Source: Akkermansia muciniphila (GTDB lineage Bacteria; Verrucomicrobiota; Verrucomicrobiia; Verrucomicrobiales; Akkermansiaceae). Taken from it: DNA of 64,000 bases. Shown piece by piece: positions 1-9,055 of this stretch. A program made the position numbers and the translations under genes. Position 1 is the first letter of the stretch. Each line of letters starts with the position of its first letter. Where the stretch lies: assembly GCA_945888515.1 (NCBI GenBank), contig CAMDAD010000012.1:1-64000 (forward strand), in the 5' to 3' direction. The notes under the pieces are model-generated. The model was not told the DNA's origin and ran no database searches. It saw only the letters and a program-made list of their open reading frames with translations.

Positions 1-161
1 TGAAATTGCCCGCCCGCAGGCAGGAATTTGAAATCCAGTTCTCCTTCACCCAATGGGTGAACCAATGATTCGCGTGCTTTCGTCTTCAAACGCCGCAACC
101 ATAAGCATTTGCTCTTGCCATCATCAATCCCAATTGCGGATTAGAGGATGAAGCGATGAAA

Positions 162-794
162 TTACTTCGCAGCGGCGAAGTTAGCGGCGACCTTGTCCCA
201 GTTCACCACGGCCCAGAAGGCGGCGATGTAATCAGGACGGCGGTTTTGATAGTTCAGATAGTAAGCGTGCTCCCACACATCGAGTCCGAGAATGGGCTTG
301 TTACCACAGCAACCAGCAGCAGCACCCATCAGCGGGTTGTCTTGGTTCGGCGTGGAGGTCACAGCGAGCGAGCCATCGGCTTTCACCACCAACCAAGCCC
401 AGCCAGAGCCGAAACGGGTCGCACCTGCTTTGGCAAATGCTTCTTTAAAGGCATCGAAGGAGCCAAAGGCCGCGTCGATGGCAGTTGCCAGGTCGCCAGA
501 AGGAGCCTTCGCACCGCCCGGGGCGATGATTTCCCAGAAGTGGCTGTGGTTCACGTGGCCACCGGCGTTGTTGCGCACCACCATTCGAATGTCTTCCGGC
601 ACGGAGGCCAGATCAGCGATCAGCTCGGCGGCCGATTTTTCTTCCACGCCTGCTTTTCCGGCAACGGCATTGTTCAGATTGGTGATATAGGCCTGATGAT
701 GCTTGCTGTGATGGATTTCCATCGTGCGAGCATCGATGTGCGGTTCCAGTGCGTTGTAGTCGTAGCCGAGTGCGGGTAGTGTCGATTGTGCCAT
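162..794 (-). CDS. sodA: Superoxide dismutase, Mn/Fe family (probably Mn)
   Basis: This 210-residue protein dismutates superoxide to oxygen and hydrogen peroxide. No signal peptide is visible, so it should act in the cytoplasm. The N-terminal helical domain carries the first metal His in the [11 protein letters not shown] motif (around residue 28) and a second in NHSHFW. The C-terminal domain carries GSGWAWLV and the family signature [13 protein letters not shown], which supplies the last Asp and His ligands. QDNPLM and the general pattern resemble Mn-type enzymes, but metal choice cannot be settled from sequence. A short Ala/Cys-rich insert (AAAGCCGNK) sits just before the signature. Length is normal. 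The gene is divergent from the EF-G gene, with about 170 bases shared between the two starts. Confidence 0.96.
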   Translation of the reverse strand: MAQSTLPALGYDYNALEPHIDARTMEIHHSKHHQAYITNLNNAVAGKAGVEEKSAAELIADLASVPEDIRMVVRNNAGGHVNHSHFWEIIAPGGAKAPSGDLATAIDAAFGSFDAFKEAFAKAGATRFGSGWAWLVVKADGSLAVTSTPNQDNPLMGAAAGCCGNKPILGLDVWEHAYYLNYQNRRPDYIAAFWAVVNWDKVAANFAAAK

Positions 795-965
795 AAGTGG
801 TAATTCTGGTAAGAGAGATCATCATCGCTCAGAATCGCTTTGTTGCAAGTCTGAAACGGAAAAATTCCGAAAAACTGACGTATTTCTGTTGATCATTTGC
901 TCAAAATAGGCTGAAACATGCGCCCGCCTTCCGGCGCACAACACGAAACACTGACTCTCATCTTC

Positions 966-3056
966 ATGAAGGACCTCACCAAATATCGCAACATCGGCAT
1001 CTTCGCCCACGTGGACGCTGGCAAGACGACCACCTCCGAACGGATTCTCAAGCTCACTGGTAAAATTCACAAACTCGGTGAAGTGCACGACGGTGAATCA
1101 ACCATGGACTTCATGGAACAAGAAGCCGAGCGCGGTATCACCATTCAGTCCGCCGCGACTTCCTGCTTCTGGAAAGGCTATCAGTTCAACATCATCGACA
1201 CCCCCGGTCACGTGGACTTCACCATTGAGGTGTATCGTTCCTTGAAAGTGCTCGATGGTGGCATCGGCGTGTTCTGCGGCTCCGGCGGTGTGGAACCCCA
1301 ATCCGAAACCAACTGGCGCTACGCCAACGATTCGGAAGTTTCCCGTATCATCTATGTCAACAAGCTCGACCGTATCGGCGCTGATTTCTATCGCGTCGTC
1401 GCTCAGGTGAAGTCCATTCTCGGCGCCAAGCCTGTCGTGATGGTGCTGCCCATCGGCACCGAAAGCGCATTTGTCGGCGTGGTGGACCTCCTTACCCGCA
1501 AGGCCCACATCTGGGACGAATCCGGCCAGCCGGAAAACTTCAAAATCGAAGATGTCCCCGCCGACATGGTCGATAAAGTCGAGCAATACCGCGCTGAGCT
1601 CATCGAGACCGCCGTGGAGCAGGACGACGACATCATGGAGCGCTTCCTCGAAGGTCAGGAGCCTACCATTGATGAGATCAAAAAGTGCATCCGCAAGGGC
1701 ACTATCAATCTGTCCTTCTTCCCGACCTATTGCGGTTCCTCCTTCAAAAACAAAGGCCTGCAGCTCGTGCTCGATGCCGTTGTCGATTACCTGCCGAACC
1801 CCACCGAAGTGAAGCCTCAGCCCGAAGTGGACCTCGAGGGCAATGAGACGGGCAAATTCGCCATCGTCGATGCCTCCGCTCCTTTCCGCGGTCTTGCGTT
1901 CAAGATCATGGACGACAAATTCGGCGCCCTGACTTTCACCCGTATCTACTCGGGCACCTTGAAAAAAGGCGACACCATCCTCAACTCCTTCACTGGCAAA
2001 TCCGAGCGCGTCAGCCGCATGGTGGAAATGCACGCCAACGACCGGACCGAAGTGGACATCGCCCAGGCGGGTGACATCGTCGCCATCGTCGGTATGAAAA
2101 ACGTGCAGACCGGTCACACTCTCTGCGATGAGAAAAACCCCGCGACTCTCGAGCCGATGGTGTTCCCTGATCCCGTGATCTCCATCGCCGTGGCCGCCAA
2201 GGACAAAGCCAACGCCGAAAAACTCGCCAACGCCATCGGCAAGATGGTGCAGGAAGACCCATCGTTCCGCGTGGAAACCGATGAGGAAACCAACGAGATG
2301 ATTCTGAAAGGAATGGGCGAGCTTCACCTCGACATCAAGATCGACATCCTGAAGCGCACGCACAAAGTGGAAGTCGTCGTCGGTGCCCCACAGGTCGCCT
2401 ACCGCGAAACCATCACCAAGCACGTCGAGGACGAATACACCCACAAAAAGCAATCCGGTGGTTCTGGTCAGTTCGCGAAAATCAGCTACATCATCGAGCC
2501 GCTCGAGCCTGGTGAGGGCTTCGTGTTCGAATCAAAAGTGGTCGGTGGTAACGTACCAAAGGAATACATCCCTGCTGTCGAAAAAGGCTTCAAAACCTCG
2601 ATCCACAAAGGACCTCTTGCCGGCTATCCTTGCCTCGACTTCAAAGTCACGCTCGTCGATGGTGGTTTCCACGCCGTGGACTCCTCGGCCTTGGCTTTCG
2701 AAATCGCCGCCAAAGCCGCATATCGTCAAACGATGCTCAAAGCTGGCCCACAAATCCTCGAACCCATCATGAAAATCGATGTGTTCACCCCTGAGAACCA
2801 CGTGGGTGACGTCATCGGCGACCTCAACCGTCGCCGCGGCATGATCAAGAGCCAAGAGAGCGGCCCGACCGGTGTCCGCATCAAGGCAGAAGCGCCCCTC
2901 AGCGCGATGTTCGGCTACATCGGCGACCTGCGCACCATGACCTCCGGTCGTGGCCAGTTCTCGATGGAGTTCAGTCACTACTTCGCGACCCCACGCAACG
3001 TTTCCGACGACGTGATCGCCAAGGCGAAGGCCCGCGAAGAAGCTCTGCGCAAGTAA
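966..3056 (+). CDS. fusA: Translation elongation factor G, EF-G 2 subtype
   Basis: A 696-residue translational GTPase that drives ribosomal translocation or recycling. The start is placed at [11 protein letters not shown] because EF-G proteins begin here; an in-frame ATG 48 bases upstream would add an unrelated leader. GTPase motifs are complete: AHVDAGKTT (P-loop), DTPGH and NKLD. Domains II to V follow, with [10 protein letters not shown] and [10 protein letters not shown] typical of IV and V. The text ([57 protein letters not shown]) matches what I recall of the second EF-G of gammaproteobacteria rather than the str-operon copy. It stands alone, without rpsL/rpsG/tuf. Whether it is the only EF-G of this genome cannot be seen. 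A strong terminator follows. Confidence 0.95.
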   Translation: MKDLTKYRNIGIFAHVDAGKTTTSERILKLTGKIHKLGEVHDGESTMDFMEQEAERGITIQSAATSCFWKGYQFNIIDTPGHVDFTIEVYRSLKVLDGGIGVFCGSGGVEPQSETNWRYANDSEVSRIIYVNKLDRIGADFYRVVAQVKSILGAKPVVMVLPIGTESAFVGVVDLLTRKAHIWDESGQPENFKIEDVPADMVDKVEQYRAELIETAVEQDDDIMERFLEGQEPTIDEIKKCIRKGTINLSFFPTYCGSSFKNKGLQLVLDAVVDYLPNPTEVKPQPEVDLEGNETGKFAIVDASAPFRGLAFKIMDDKFGALTFTRIYSGTLKKGDTILNSFTGKSERVSRMVEMHANDRTEVDIAQAGDIVAIVGMKNVQTGHTLCDEKNPATLEPMVFPDPVISIAVAAKDKANAEKLANAIGKMVQEDPSFRVETDEETNEMILKGMGELHLDIKIDILKRTHKVEVVVGAPQVAYRETITKHVEDEYTHKKQSGGSGQFAKISYIIEPLEPGEGFVFESKVVGGNVPKEYIPAVEKGFKTSIHKGPLAGYPCLDFKVTLVDGGFHAVDSSALAFEIAAKAAYRQTMLKAGPQILEPIMKIDVFTPENHVGDVIGDLNRRRGMIKSQESGPTGVRIKAEAPLSAMFGYIGDLRTMTSGRGQFSMEFSHYFATPRNVSDDVIAKAKAREEALRK

Positions 3057-3077
3057 TGGCCTGACCCCCAATCACCA

Positions 3078-3111
3078 AACCGCGTCCCTTTGCTGGGACG
3101 CGGTTTTTTTA
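3078..3111 (+). terminator. Rho-independent terminator after EF-G gene
   Basis: An 11-bp GC-rich stem (AACCGCGTCCC pairing with GGGACGCGGTT) with a six-base loop is followed by a run of T. It lies about 20 bases after the EF-G stop codon. Confidence 0.9.
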
Positions 3112-3179
3112 TTCCACAGCAGCAACGATTCGACCGATTTTGCCTTTTCTCATCATGACTGCAGTGATAGCATCCCCGC

Positions 3180-4370
3180 ATGCGTTTGTTGTCTTCACTG
3201 ATTCTCATGGCGTGGTGTGTGGTTTACTCACTCCACGGGCAGCCCGCCCCTGCCGCTGCGCCAGCGCCTTCCACCTCGCCAGCCGCGCCCGTAGCAAGCT
3301 CCACACCTGCCATTCCCGACGATGGTGTGCGCGTGGCAGTGCTGGGTTATCATGATTTTTCTCCTACTCTCAAGGAGACGGAAATGCGCATCAACACCAA
3401 AAAGTTCCGTGCACAAATGCAGCTACTCAAGGACCAAGGCCTGAGCGTGATCAGCATGGCAGATTTCACCGCATGGAAGCAGGGGAAAAAAGCCATCCCC
3501 GCACGATCGGTAGTCATCACCATCGATGATGGCTGGAGCTCGGTGTATACTGATGCCTTCCCGATTCTCAAGGAGTTCGGCTACCCGTTCACACTTTTTC
3601 TCTACACGAAGTATGTCGACGTTCAAGGTCGCTCCATGTCCGTAGCCATGATCAAGGAGATGCAGAAACACGGCGCCACGATCGGGAATCACAGCGCCAG
3701 TCATCCTTACCCTGCGACCATCAAAAACCAACAACTCAAGGGACCGAAACCGTATGCGGAATACCTTGAGCGCGAGATGGGAGCCTCGCAGACATTTCTG
3801 GAAAAAACTTTTCGTCAGAAAATCTCCACCTACTGCTACCCCGGTGGATTTCATACTGCGGAAATGTTCGAGATGGGCATCAAGTTGGGCTACGATCACA
3901 TGTTCACCGTTCTCCCTGGAAAAATCAAACGCGGCACCGATGACCGCACTTTGCCACGCTACGTGATCCTAGGCACCTACGATCGCATTTTTGAACTTGC
4001 CACGGAATTTCGCGATGCCTCGGTAGCCCCGTCAGGCACAGCGCCCAAACAAACCACTCCCTACCCCGTGACTCCGGAAGCTGGTGCGATTGTCAATTCG
4101 CGACTACCGAAAATCGCGATCGACCTCAGCACCGTGACGGACATCGACCCGCAGAGCCTCGTCATGCGCGTGGGAGGCTTTGGCGACGTGCCCGCCGTAC
4201 TGGATCCGGAAACGAAACAGTTTCACTGGCAAGTCAATCGTCGCCTGCGCGATGAAGTTTGTCAGGTCGCAGTGAGCTGGAAGGGATCTGATAAAAAAAC
4301 CGCCGCCCCCGTGGTGCGCTGGACATTTACCATCGACAAAGAAGCCGCCTATCAACCCAACGGCGACTGA
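3180..4370 (+). CDS. Secreted polysaccharide deacetylase (CE4/NodB family)
   Basis: This 396-residue protein should remove acetyl groups from an N- or O-acetylated polysaccharide, possibly peptidoglycan or chitin; the substrate is not evident. A signal peptide (MRLLSSLILMAWCVVYS) is followed by a Pro/Ala/Ser-rich linker to about residue 45. The NodB domain shows motif 1 (TIDDGW, D116 and D117), motif 2 (NHSASHP, H171 and H175) and a YCYPGG motif, so the catalytic base and metal ligands are present. After about residue 280 comes a beta-rich C-terminal region ending in a strand-like segment that I do not recognise. It is transcribed alone between the EF-G terminator and the next gene. Confidence 0.88.
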   Translation: MRLLSSLILMAWCVVYSLHGQPAPAAAPAPSTSPAAPVASSTPAIPDDGVRVAVLGYHDFSPTLKETEMRINTKKFRAQMQLLKDQGLSVISMADFTAWKQGKKAIPARSVVITIDDGWSSVYTDAFPILKEFGYPFTLFLYTKYVDVQGRSMSVAMIKEMQKHGATIGNHSASHPYPATIKNQQLKGPKPYAEYLEREMGASQTFLEKTFRQKISTYCYPGGFHTAEMFEMGIKLGYDHMFTVLPGKIKRGTDDRTLPRYVILGTYDRIFELATEFRDASVAPSGTAPKQTTPYPVTPEAGAIVNSRLPKIAIDLSTVTDIDPQSLVMRVGGFGDVPAVLDPETKQFHWQVNRRLRDEVCQVAVSWKGSDKKTAAPVVRWTFTIDKEAAYQPNGD

Positions 4371-4414
4371 GTTCTTCTGCGTCCTGCGCATGCCAGTGTT
4401 TCTGACGACAAAGT

Positions 4415-4442
4415 TTGACATCGCCGCCCGACTGATTAGGAT
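4415..4442 (+). promoter_or_regulatory. Predicted sigma70-type promoter, leaderless
   Basis: TTGACA (4415-4420) is separated by 16 bases from TAGGAT (4437-4442). The start codon of the DUF3127 gene at 4449 is six bases further, where transcription would begin, so the mRNA would have almost no leader. Confidence 0.55.
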
Positions 4443-4448
4443 GATTTC

Positions 4449-4850
4449 ATGTATGAGGCAAAAGGCAGCATGAAATGGATCGGCGAAACTCAAACCTTCG
4501 CCAGTGGTTTTACCAAACGCGAGTTCGTGATCACCACCCAGCACGACAAATACCCACAGGACATCAAGTTCGAGATCGTCAAAGACAAGTGCCCTCTGCT
4601 CGATGAATTCCCCGTCGGCTCTGACGTGACGGTATTTTTCGATATCCGCGGCAACGAATACAACGGCAAGTATTACGTTAACCTCGCTTGCTGGAAGCTA
4701 CAAAACGCGGGCGACGCAGGAACGGAGCCGCGCCCTTCCCAACGCAGCGCACCGTCCGCACGCAGCACCGCACCATCCCGCCAAAGCGAGCCCACCGCCG
4801 CAGACCTGCGCAATGAGTCGGACTTCGATGACGACGACGTGCCGTTTTAA
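4449..4850 (+). CDS. DUF3127 protein with SSB-like acidic C-terminal tip
   Basis: This 133-residue protein contains a DUF3127 domain in residues 1 to about 90 (MYEAKGSMKWIGETQTFASG, FFDIRGNEYNGKYYVNL), a family thought to adopt an OB-like fold and to bind nucleic acid. Residues 90 to 120 are a Pro/Ser/Arg-rich flexible linker. The last residues read DFDDDDVPF, almost the same as the DDDIPF tip by which single-strand binding protein recruits repair and replication enzymes. The overall plan (beta domain, disordered linker, acidic tip) is that of SSB, so I infer a single-stranded DNA-binding or SSB-mimicking role. It ends four bases before the convergent topoisomerase gene. Confidence 0.8.
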   Translation: MYEAKGSMKWIGETQTFASGFTKREFVITTQHDKYPQDIKFEIVKDKCPLLDEFPVGSDVTVFFDIRGNEYNGKYYVNLACWKLQNAGDAGTEPRPSQRSAPSARSTAPSRQSEPTAADLRNESDFDDDDVPF

Positions 4851-4853
4851 TGC

Positions 4854-6833
4854 TTAGGCACCGACTTCGGGATCGAAGTCTTTGGGCGCGCGCACGATTT
4901 TTTCCACCGCGTGCTTCGTCACCATGTTGCCACCGCTGGAGCGGCCTTTGACGGCTACTTCGGCGAAGTGAAACGGACGACTGACATTACGCAGTCGGAG
5001 TTGCGGTTTCAAATGCACGATGAGCATCTGCGCCGCGCTGTCCACTTCGGTCTTGTGCACCGCAAAGTAGAGAATCCGCGTGCCGGCCTTGCCTTTGGTG
5101 AGATCGTATTCTTTGTCGCGCGTCACACCGCCGACTTGGAATCGCTTCGCATACACGGCGCCGTCCTTGCCATCACGATAGATGATCGAGAAAAACAGCG
5201 GATCGTCTTTGCGGAATACGGTGACGTGAATCGGCTTTTGACCGATGAAGCCTTTTTCAGCAATCTTCATGACTTTCATCTTGCCGTCCTGCGTAAAGGC
5301 GATGATGTCATCGATGGTCGAGCATTTCTCCACCGCCTCGTCTTTTTTCAGGCCATAACCTGCAAAGCCGTTTTTCCAATCGACATATAAGGTCTCGGTG
5401 GCCGCCACGACTTGCGTGCGGTCCACGCGATCAAAGGTGGCGATATCCGTGCGCCGCTCACGCCCAGTGCCGTATTTTTTCTTCAGCTCCTCATACCACT
5501 TGATGGTGTATTTGTTGAGCTGTTTGAGATTCTTTTCGGTCAGATCGATTTCCTTTTCCAGCCCGCGAATTTCCTCGTCGGCCTTGAAGGAATCGAACTT
5601 CGAGATGCGTTTGATTTTGATCTCGGTCAACCGCACGATGTCATCCTGCGTCACCTCACGCTTGAGTAATTTCTTGAACGGCGTGAGTCCCTTATCGATC
5701 GCTGCGAGCACCGCTTCCCATGTCTCACACTCCTCGATATCTCGATAGATGCGGTTCTCGATAAAGATTTTCTCCAACGAGCTGAAATGCCACTTTTCCG
5801 CGAGCTCGCCGAGCTTGATCTGGAGCTCCAGACCCAGCAGGTCTTTGGTTTGCTGGGTATTGCGGCGAAGGATTTCCGAGACTCCGAGAAATTGCGGTTT
5901 GCCATCGGCAATGACGCAGGCGTTCGGTGAGATCGATAGTTCGCAATCGGTGAACGCATACAACGCATCGCGCGTGGTTTCGGCATCGGCTCCGGCAGGG
6001 AGATGGACGAGGATATCCACGTGCTCCGCGGTGTTGTCTTCGATTTTCTGAATCTTAATTTTCCCTTTGTCCGCCGCTGCCACGATGCTCTCCATGAGAT
6101 TGCCGGTGGTCGTGCCGAAGGGAATTTCCGTAATGCGCAGGAGGCCTTTTTTCTCGGTCGAAATGCGAGCTCTCACCCGCAGCCTACCGCCGCGCAGACC
6201 ATCGCGATATTCGCTGGCATCCATGATGCCTGCGGTGGGGAAATCCGGCACGAGCGTGAATGTCTCATGGCGCAGGATGGCGATGCTGGCATCGATGAGT
6301 TCGTTGAAATTGTGCGGCAGGACCTTGCACGCTAAGCCCACCGCGATCCCCTCCACTCCCTGTGCGAGTAGGAGCGGAAATTTCATCGGCAAGGTAATCG
6401 GCTCCTTGTTCCGCCCGTCATAGCTCGGCGTCCAGTCGGTGGTCTTGGGATTGAACATCACCTCCAGCGCGAACTTGGTCAGGCGGGCCTCGATGTAACG
6501 CGAGGCAGCGGCGCTGTCGCCCGTGAGGATATTTCCCCAGTTTCCCTGGGTATCGATGAGAAGATCTTTTTGCCCGAGCTGCACCATCGCATCGCCGATC
6601 GAGGCATCGCCATGCGGGTGGTATTTCATCGTATTGCCGACGATATTCGCAACCTTGTTATACCGACCGTCATCGAGTTCCTTAGTCGAGTGCATGATGC
6701 GCCGCTGCACCGGCTTGAGACCATCGTTCAGGTGCGGCACCGCACGCTCCAGAATCACGTAGCTGGCGTAATCGAGAAAGTAGTCAGAATACATCGCCCC
6801 CAGAGAGGTCGGGAGGTCATCTTCGGTAGTCAT
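4854..6833 (-). CDS. parC: DNA topoisomerase IV subunit A-like (type IIA)
   Basis: This 659-residue DNA-breaking subunit of a type IIA topoisomerase would separate daughter chromosomes with a ParE partner, which is not in the window. The breakage-reunion domain shows LKPVQRRIMHS, YHPHGD and the active-site Arg-Tyr pair in AAASRYIEARL (R112, Y113). A coiled-coil segment lies near residues 400 to 450. The C-terminal part is short, with no GyrA-box (QRRGGKG), so ParC fits better than GyrA. The sequence resembles the Bacteroidetes type (YFLDYASYVILERAVPHL, KWHFSSLEKIFIENRIY). It is convergent with the DUF3127 gene, and two tRNA genes lie upstream on the same strand. Confidence 0.9.
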   Translation of the reverse strand: MTTEDDLPTSLGAMYSDYFLDYASYVILERAVPHLNDGLKPVQRRIMHSTKELDDGRYNKVANIVGNTMKYHPHGDASIGDAMVQLGQKDLLIDTQGNWGNILTGDSAAASRYIEARLTKFALEVMFNPKTTDWTPSYDGRNKEPITLPMKFPLLLAQGVEGIAVGLACKVLPHNFNELIDASIAILRHETFTLVPDFPTAGIMDASEYRDGLRGGRLRVRARISTEKKGLLRITEIPFGTTTGNLMESIVAAADKGKIKIQKIEDNTAEHVDILVHLPAGADAETTRDALYAFTDCELSISPNACVIADGKPQFLGVSEILRRNTQQTKDLLGLELQIKLGELAEKWHFSSLEKIFIENRIYRDIEECETWEAVLAAIDKGLTPFKKLLKREVTQDDIVRLTEIKIKRISKFDSFKADEEIRGLEKEIDLTEKNLKQLNKYTIKWYEELKKKYGTGRERRTDIATFDRVDRTQVVAATETLYVDWKNGFAGYGLKKDEAVEKCSTIDDIIAFTQDGKMKVMKIAEKGFIGQKPIHVTVFRKDDPLFFSIIYRDGKDGAVYAKRFQVGGVTRDKEYDLTKGKAGTRILYFAVHKTEVDSAAQMLIVHLKPQLRLRNVSRPFHFAEVAVKGRSSGGNMVTKHAVEKIVRAPKDFDPEVGA

Positions 6834-6902
6834 CAGAGAAATGATTAAGCATTCTTAACCAGCTACGCAAGCCCTTTTCTTACGACTGCGCCTGCCCCAA
6901 AA

Positions 6903-6934
6903 GGAAAAAGCCTCGATCCCGTCAAGGATCAAGG
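6903..6934 (-). terminator. Terminator downstream of tRNA-Asn
   Basis: Read on the minus strand, GCCTTGATCC pairs with GGATCGAGGC around a six-base loop and is followed by a T-rich run. It lies just after the tRNA-Asn gene and before the topoisomerase gene. Confidence 0.75.
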
Positions 6935-6940
6935 CCTTTA

Positions 6941-7016
6941 TTGGCTCCGGTTCTAGGATTCGAACCTAGGACCTAATGGTTAACAGCCATCCGCTCTACC
7001 GCTGAGCTAAACCGGA
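6941..7016 (-). tRNA. tRNA-Asn (GTT)
   Basis: A 76-base cloverleaf with acceptor stem TCCGGTT/AACCGGA, D-loop AGCGGTAGA, anticodon loop CTGTTAA (anticodon GTT at 6982-6984) and T-arm GGTTCGAATCC. The 3' CCA is encoded (6941-6943). Confidence 0.97.
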
Positions 7017-7112
7017 GTTACAATGTGCTTTACAGTTTCCTGCGAAGCGGGGCGAAGTTGCTGATTTTTTCACCGCAAGGCAAGAAAATTTTGCAACAAA
7101 AGTTAAGTTAAG

Positions 7113-7189
7113 TGGTCGGGGCGGCCAGATTCGAACTGACGACTTCCTGCTCCCAAAGCAGGCGCTCTACCAGGCTGAGCTACGCCCCG
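7113..7189 (-). tRNA. tRNA-Pro (TGG)
   Basis: A 77-base cloverleaf with acceptor stem CGGGGCG/CGCCCCG, D-arm GCTCAGCCTGGTAGAGC, anticodon loop TTTGGGA (anticodon TGG at 7153-7155) and T-arm with GTTCGAATC. CCA is encoded. It precedes tRNA-Asn on the same strand by about 97 bases. Confidence 0.97.
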
Positions 7190-7269
7190 AACGGGGCGGC
7201 GACTGTCATCGAATCTTCATCGGATGGCAAGACAATTTTTATGCAGGAGGAAAAATAAATGCAAATGTC

Positions 7270-7881
7270 TCATCGCACCACGCTCGAAACGTTGTTTCCC
7301 TGAGAACGCCCCAGGGATTTTTCTAACGATTCCTCTAGCAATTTCATGTTTCCGCTGCATTCTGGCTCGTAGCTTTCGGTGCGGGTGGGACTGTAGTCAT
7401 CGGGCTGTTCCATGATGTGGCGGGCGAACGCTAGCTCCTGGCGCATGGCTGCGATGAGTATACGGCTTTGCCGCAGTAGCTGCGTGTCTTGAGAGCGATA
7501 CTCACCCGCGTGGATCGCCACGTGGAGCGAGCCGGAGAGCTTGCGCAGTTTTTGATCCAATTGCTCCATGGCATGGAGCCAAATCGGCAAGAGTCTCATG
7601 AACCGATCCGCGCGAAGGCGGGTCTCTCGCAGCTCAAACAGACTCCTGCGATCCGGAATGGGATCGTAGAGCTCCGCCTGGCGCAGCACGATGAATTGTC
7701 TCACGCATTTCTGCACCATAACAAATTCTGGAATGGCATCGTGGGCCTGCCTTGCCGCGTTCCAGTCGAGCCAGATGGTTTCTTTGATCCCACGTGCGGT
7801 ATGCGACAAACGCTGTGCACTGCGATCACTGCCCATGGCAAGAAAGGCAACGATGATCAGGATGACAGGCCGCTTCCACAC
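7270..7881 (-). CDS. Hypothetical membrane-anchored or secreted protein
   Basis: A protein of about 203 residues that I do not recognise. From the GTG at 7881 it begins MWKRPVILIIVAFLAMGSD, a signal peptide or membrane anchor. The rest is charged and looks largely alpha-helical (LRETRLRADRFMRLL, MEQLDQKLRKLSG), ending in a polar tail. A longer reading from the GTG at 7902 is possible, but those codons lie inside the terminator hairpin of the upstream oxidoreductase gene, so I prefer 7881. With a transcription stop immediately in front, expression must come from read-through or from a promoter I cannot identify. The start is uncertain. Confidence 0.6.
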   Translation of the reverse strand: MWKRPVILIIVAFLAMGSDRSAQRLSHTARGIKETIWLDWNAARQAHDAIPEFVMVQKCVRQFIVLRQAELYDPIPDRRSLFELRETRLRADRFMRLLPIWLHAMEQLDQKLRKLSGSLHVAIHAGEYRSQDTQLLRQSRILIAAMRQELAFARHIMEQPDDYSPTRTESYEPECSGNMKLLEESLEKSLGRSQGNNVSSVVR

Positions 7882-7911
7882 AAAAGCGCCAACGTTTGAC
7901 ACGTTGGCGCT
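7882..7911 (-). terminator. Terminator after oxidoreductase gene
   Basis: On the minus strand AGCGCCAACG pairs perfectly with CGTTGGCGCT around a seven-base loop and is followed by TTTT. It lies about 40 bases after the oxidoreductase stop codon and overlaps the longest reading of the next gene. Confidence 0.75.
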
Positions 7912-7950
7912 CTTAGAAAAAAAGTATGCGGGCCGCTTACCAGCGTAACG

Positions 7951-9036
7951 TTAGGCCACGGTGACTGGCTTGCCGGACTTCGCGGAGGCGTAGATGGCAT
8001 CGATTACTTGCATCAGACGCAGCGCTTGCTCAAGGGTGTTGAGCGGCGCTTCTTTGCCGGTGATGGCGTGGATGAAATTCGCGGCACTGGCACTGCGGCC
8101 CATGTCTTCACAGGCGGGCGTGACGATGCTGCGATTGACGCTGTTGCCGTTTTCTTGGACGTAGAGTTCGCAGGTATCGATGGCCGTCTCATCAAGACCA
8201 TCGATGCCGAACAAACGCTCGACTTTGCCACCGGCTTTGGTGCCTTGGAATACGACGCTCACTTCCTCGCGCTTGATCATTTCCGCCCACGAGACTTGCA
8301 GGCTCAGCACCTGACCAGTCTTGAACGTCACAAAGCCATGCGCGGCATTTTCCACGTCGGTCACACCACCCACGCGGTCGGGAATACCCCAGGGGCCTTT
8401 GAAGCTCTTGTCCTGGATAAAATCGTTAAACGTCTGGCCAAGCACATGTTTCGGCTCGGGATAGCCCATGAAATACATCGCCAGATCGACCATGTGCAGC
8501 AAGTCGATCAGTGGACCACCACCGGACAGATCCTTGGTCGTGAACCAACCGCCAAAGCCCGGGATGCCGGTACGACGGATCCATTTCGCTTGAGCGGAAT
8601 TGATCATGCCGACGGTGCCGTTCTTGATGTAGTTCATCATCGCCTGTGACTCGGGACGCGCGCGGTTGTTGAAATTGAACAGCACTTTCTTTTTCGCAGC
8701 TTTGGCAGCGGCGATGATCTCCTTGACCTCCTTCGCATTGAGTGCGGGCGGTTTTTCCGAGAATACGTGTTTGCCCGCCTTGAGGCACTGGATCGCGAGC
8801 GGTTTGTGGAATTTGTTCGGCACGATGATGCTCACCGCGTCGAGCTTCTTGCACTCTTTCAGCATCGCATCCACTGACTCATACGAGTTCGGGATGCCCC
8901 ACTTCTCCGCTGCTTTCGCTGCGGCGCCGGGCGCGGCATCCGCGACGGCGACGATTTCTGCTCCTGCCTGGCGAAAGCCTGCCGCATGATACTGCAACAT
9001 GCCGCCGGCACCGATGACTCCTACTTTGATGGCCAT
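7951..9036 (-). CDS. Gfo/Idh/MocA family NAD(P)-dependent oxidoreductase
   Basis: A 361-residue dehydrogenase that should oxidise or reduce a sugar or cyclitol. It starts at MAIKVGVIGAGGMLQ, where the Rossmann nucleotide-binding motif GxGxxG begins; a longer in-frame reading upstream adds only non-conserved residues. Conserved family features include the SEKPPALNAKEV loop (EKP motif) near residue 95 and the C-terminal alpha/beta domain with GGPLIDLLHMVDL, where the Asp and His residues usually act on the substrate. No signal peptide is seen. It follows the sugar isomerase gene by 19 bases and the two are almost certainly co-transcribed, a pairing common in cyclitol and 3-keto-sugar catabolism. 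Substrate unknown. Confidence 0.88.
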   Translation of the reverse strand: MAIKVGVIGAGGMLQYHAAGFRQAGAEIVAVADAAPGAAAKAAEKWGIPNSYESVDAMLKECKKLDAVSIIVPNKFHKPLAIQCLKAGKHVFSEKPPALNAKEVKEIIAAAKAAKKKVLFNFNNRARPESQAMMNYIKNGTVGMINSAQAKWIRRTGIPGFGGWFTTKDLSGGGPLIDLLHMVDLAMYFMGYPEPKHVLGQTFNDFIQDKSFKGPWGIPDRVGGVTDVENAAHGFVTFKTGQVLSLQVSWAEMIKREEVSVVFQGTKAGGKVERLFGIDGLDETAIDTCELYVQENGNSVNRSIVTPACEDMGRSASAANFIHAITGKEAPLNTLEQALRLMQVIDAIYASAKSGKPVTVA

Positions 9037-9055
9037 AAAAAATGATTGGTTCGTT

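Noticed and set aside
48-62. Short palindrome TCACCCAATGGGTGA downstream of the superoxide dismutase gene.
   Set aside because: The stem is short and no T run follows on either strand, so a terminator call is not supported.
1098-2453. A 451-codon open frame on the minus strand opposite EF-G, and similar long antisense frames over other GC-rich genes.
   Set aside because: It mirrors codon usage of a clearly conserved gene, has no family features and is rich in His/Gly/Asp as expected from antisense reading.
4854-6833. Calling this protein GyrA.
   Set aside because: It lacks the GyrA-box QRRGGKG and the full wrapping domain, and the text fits the Bacteroidetes-type ParC.
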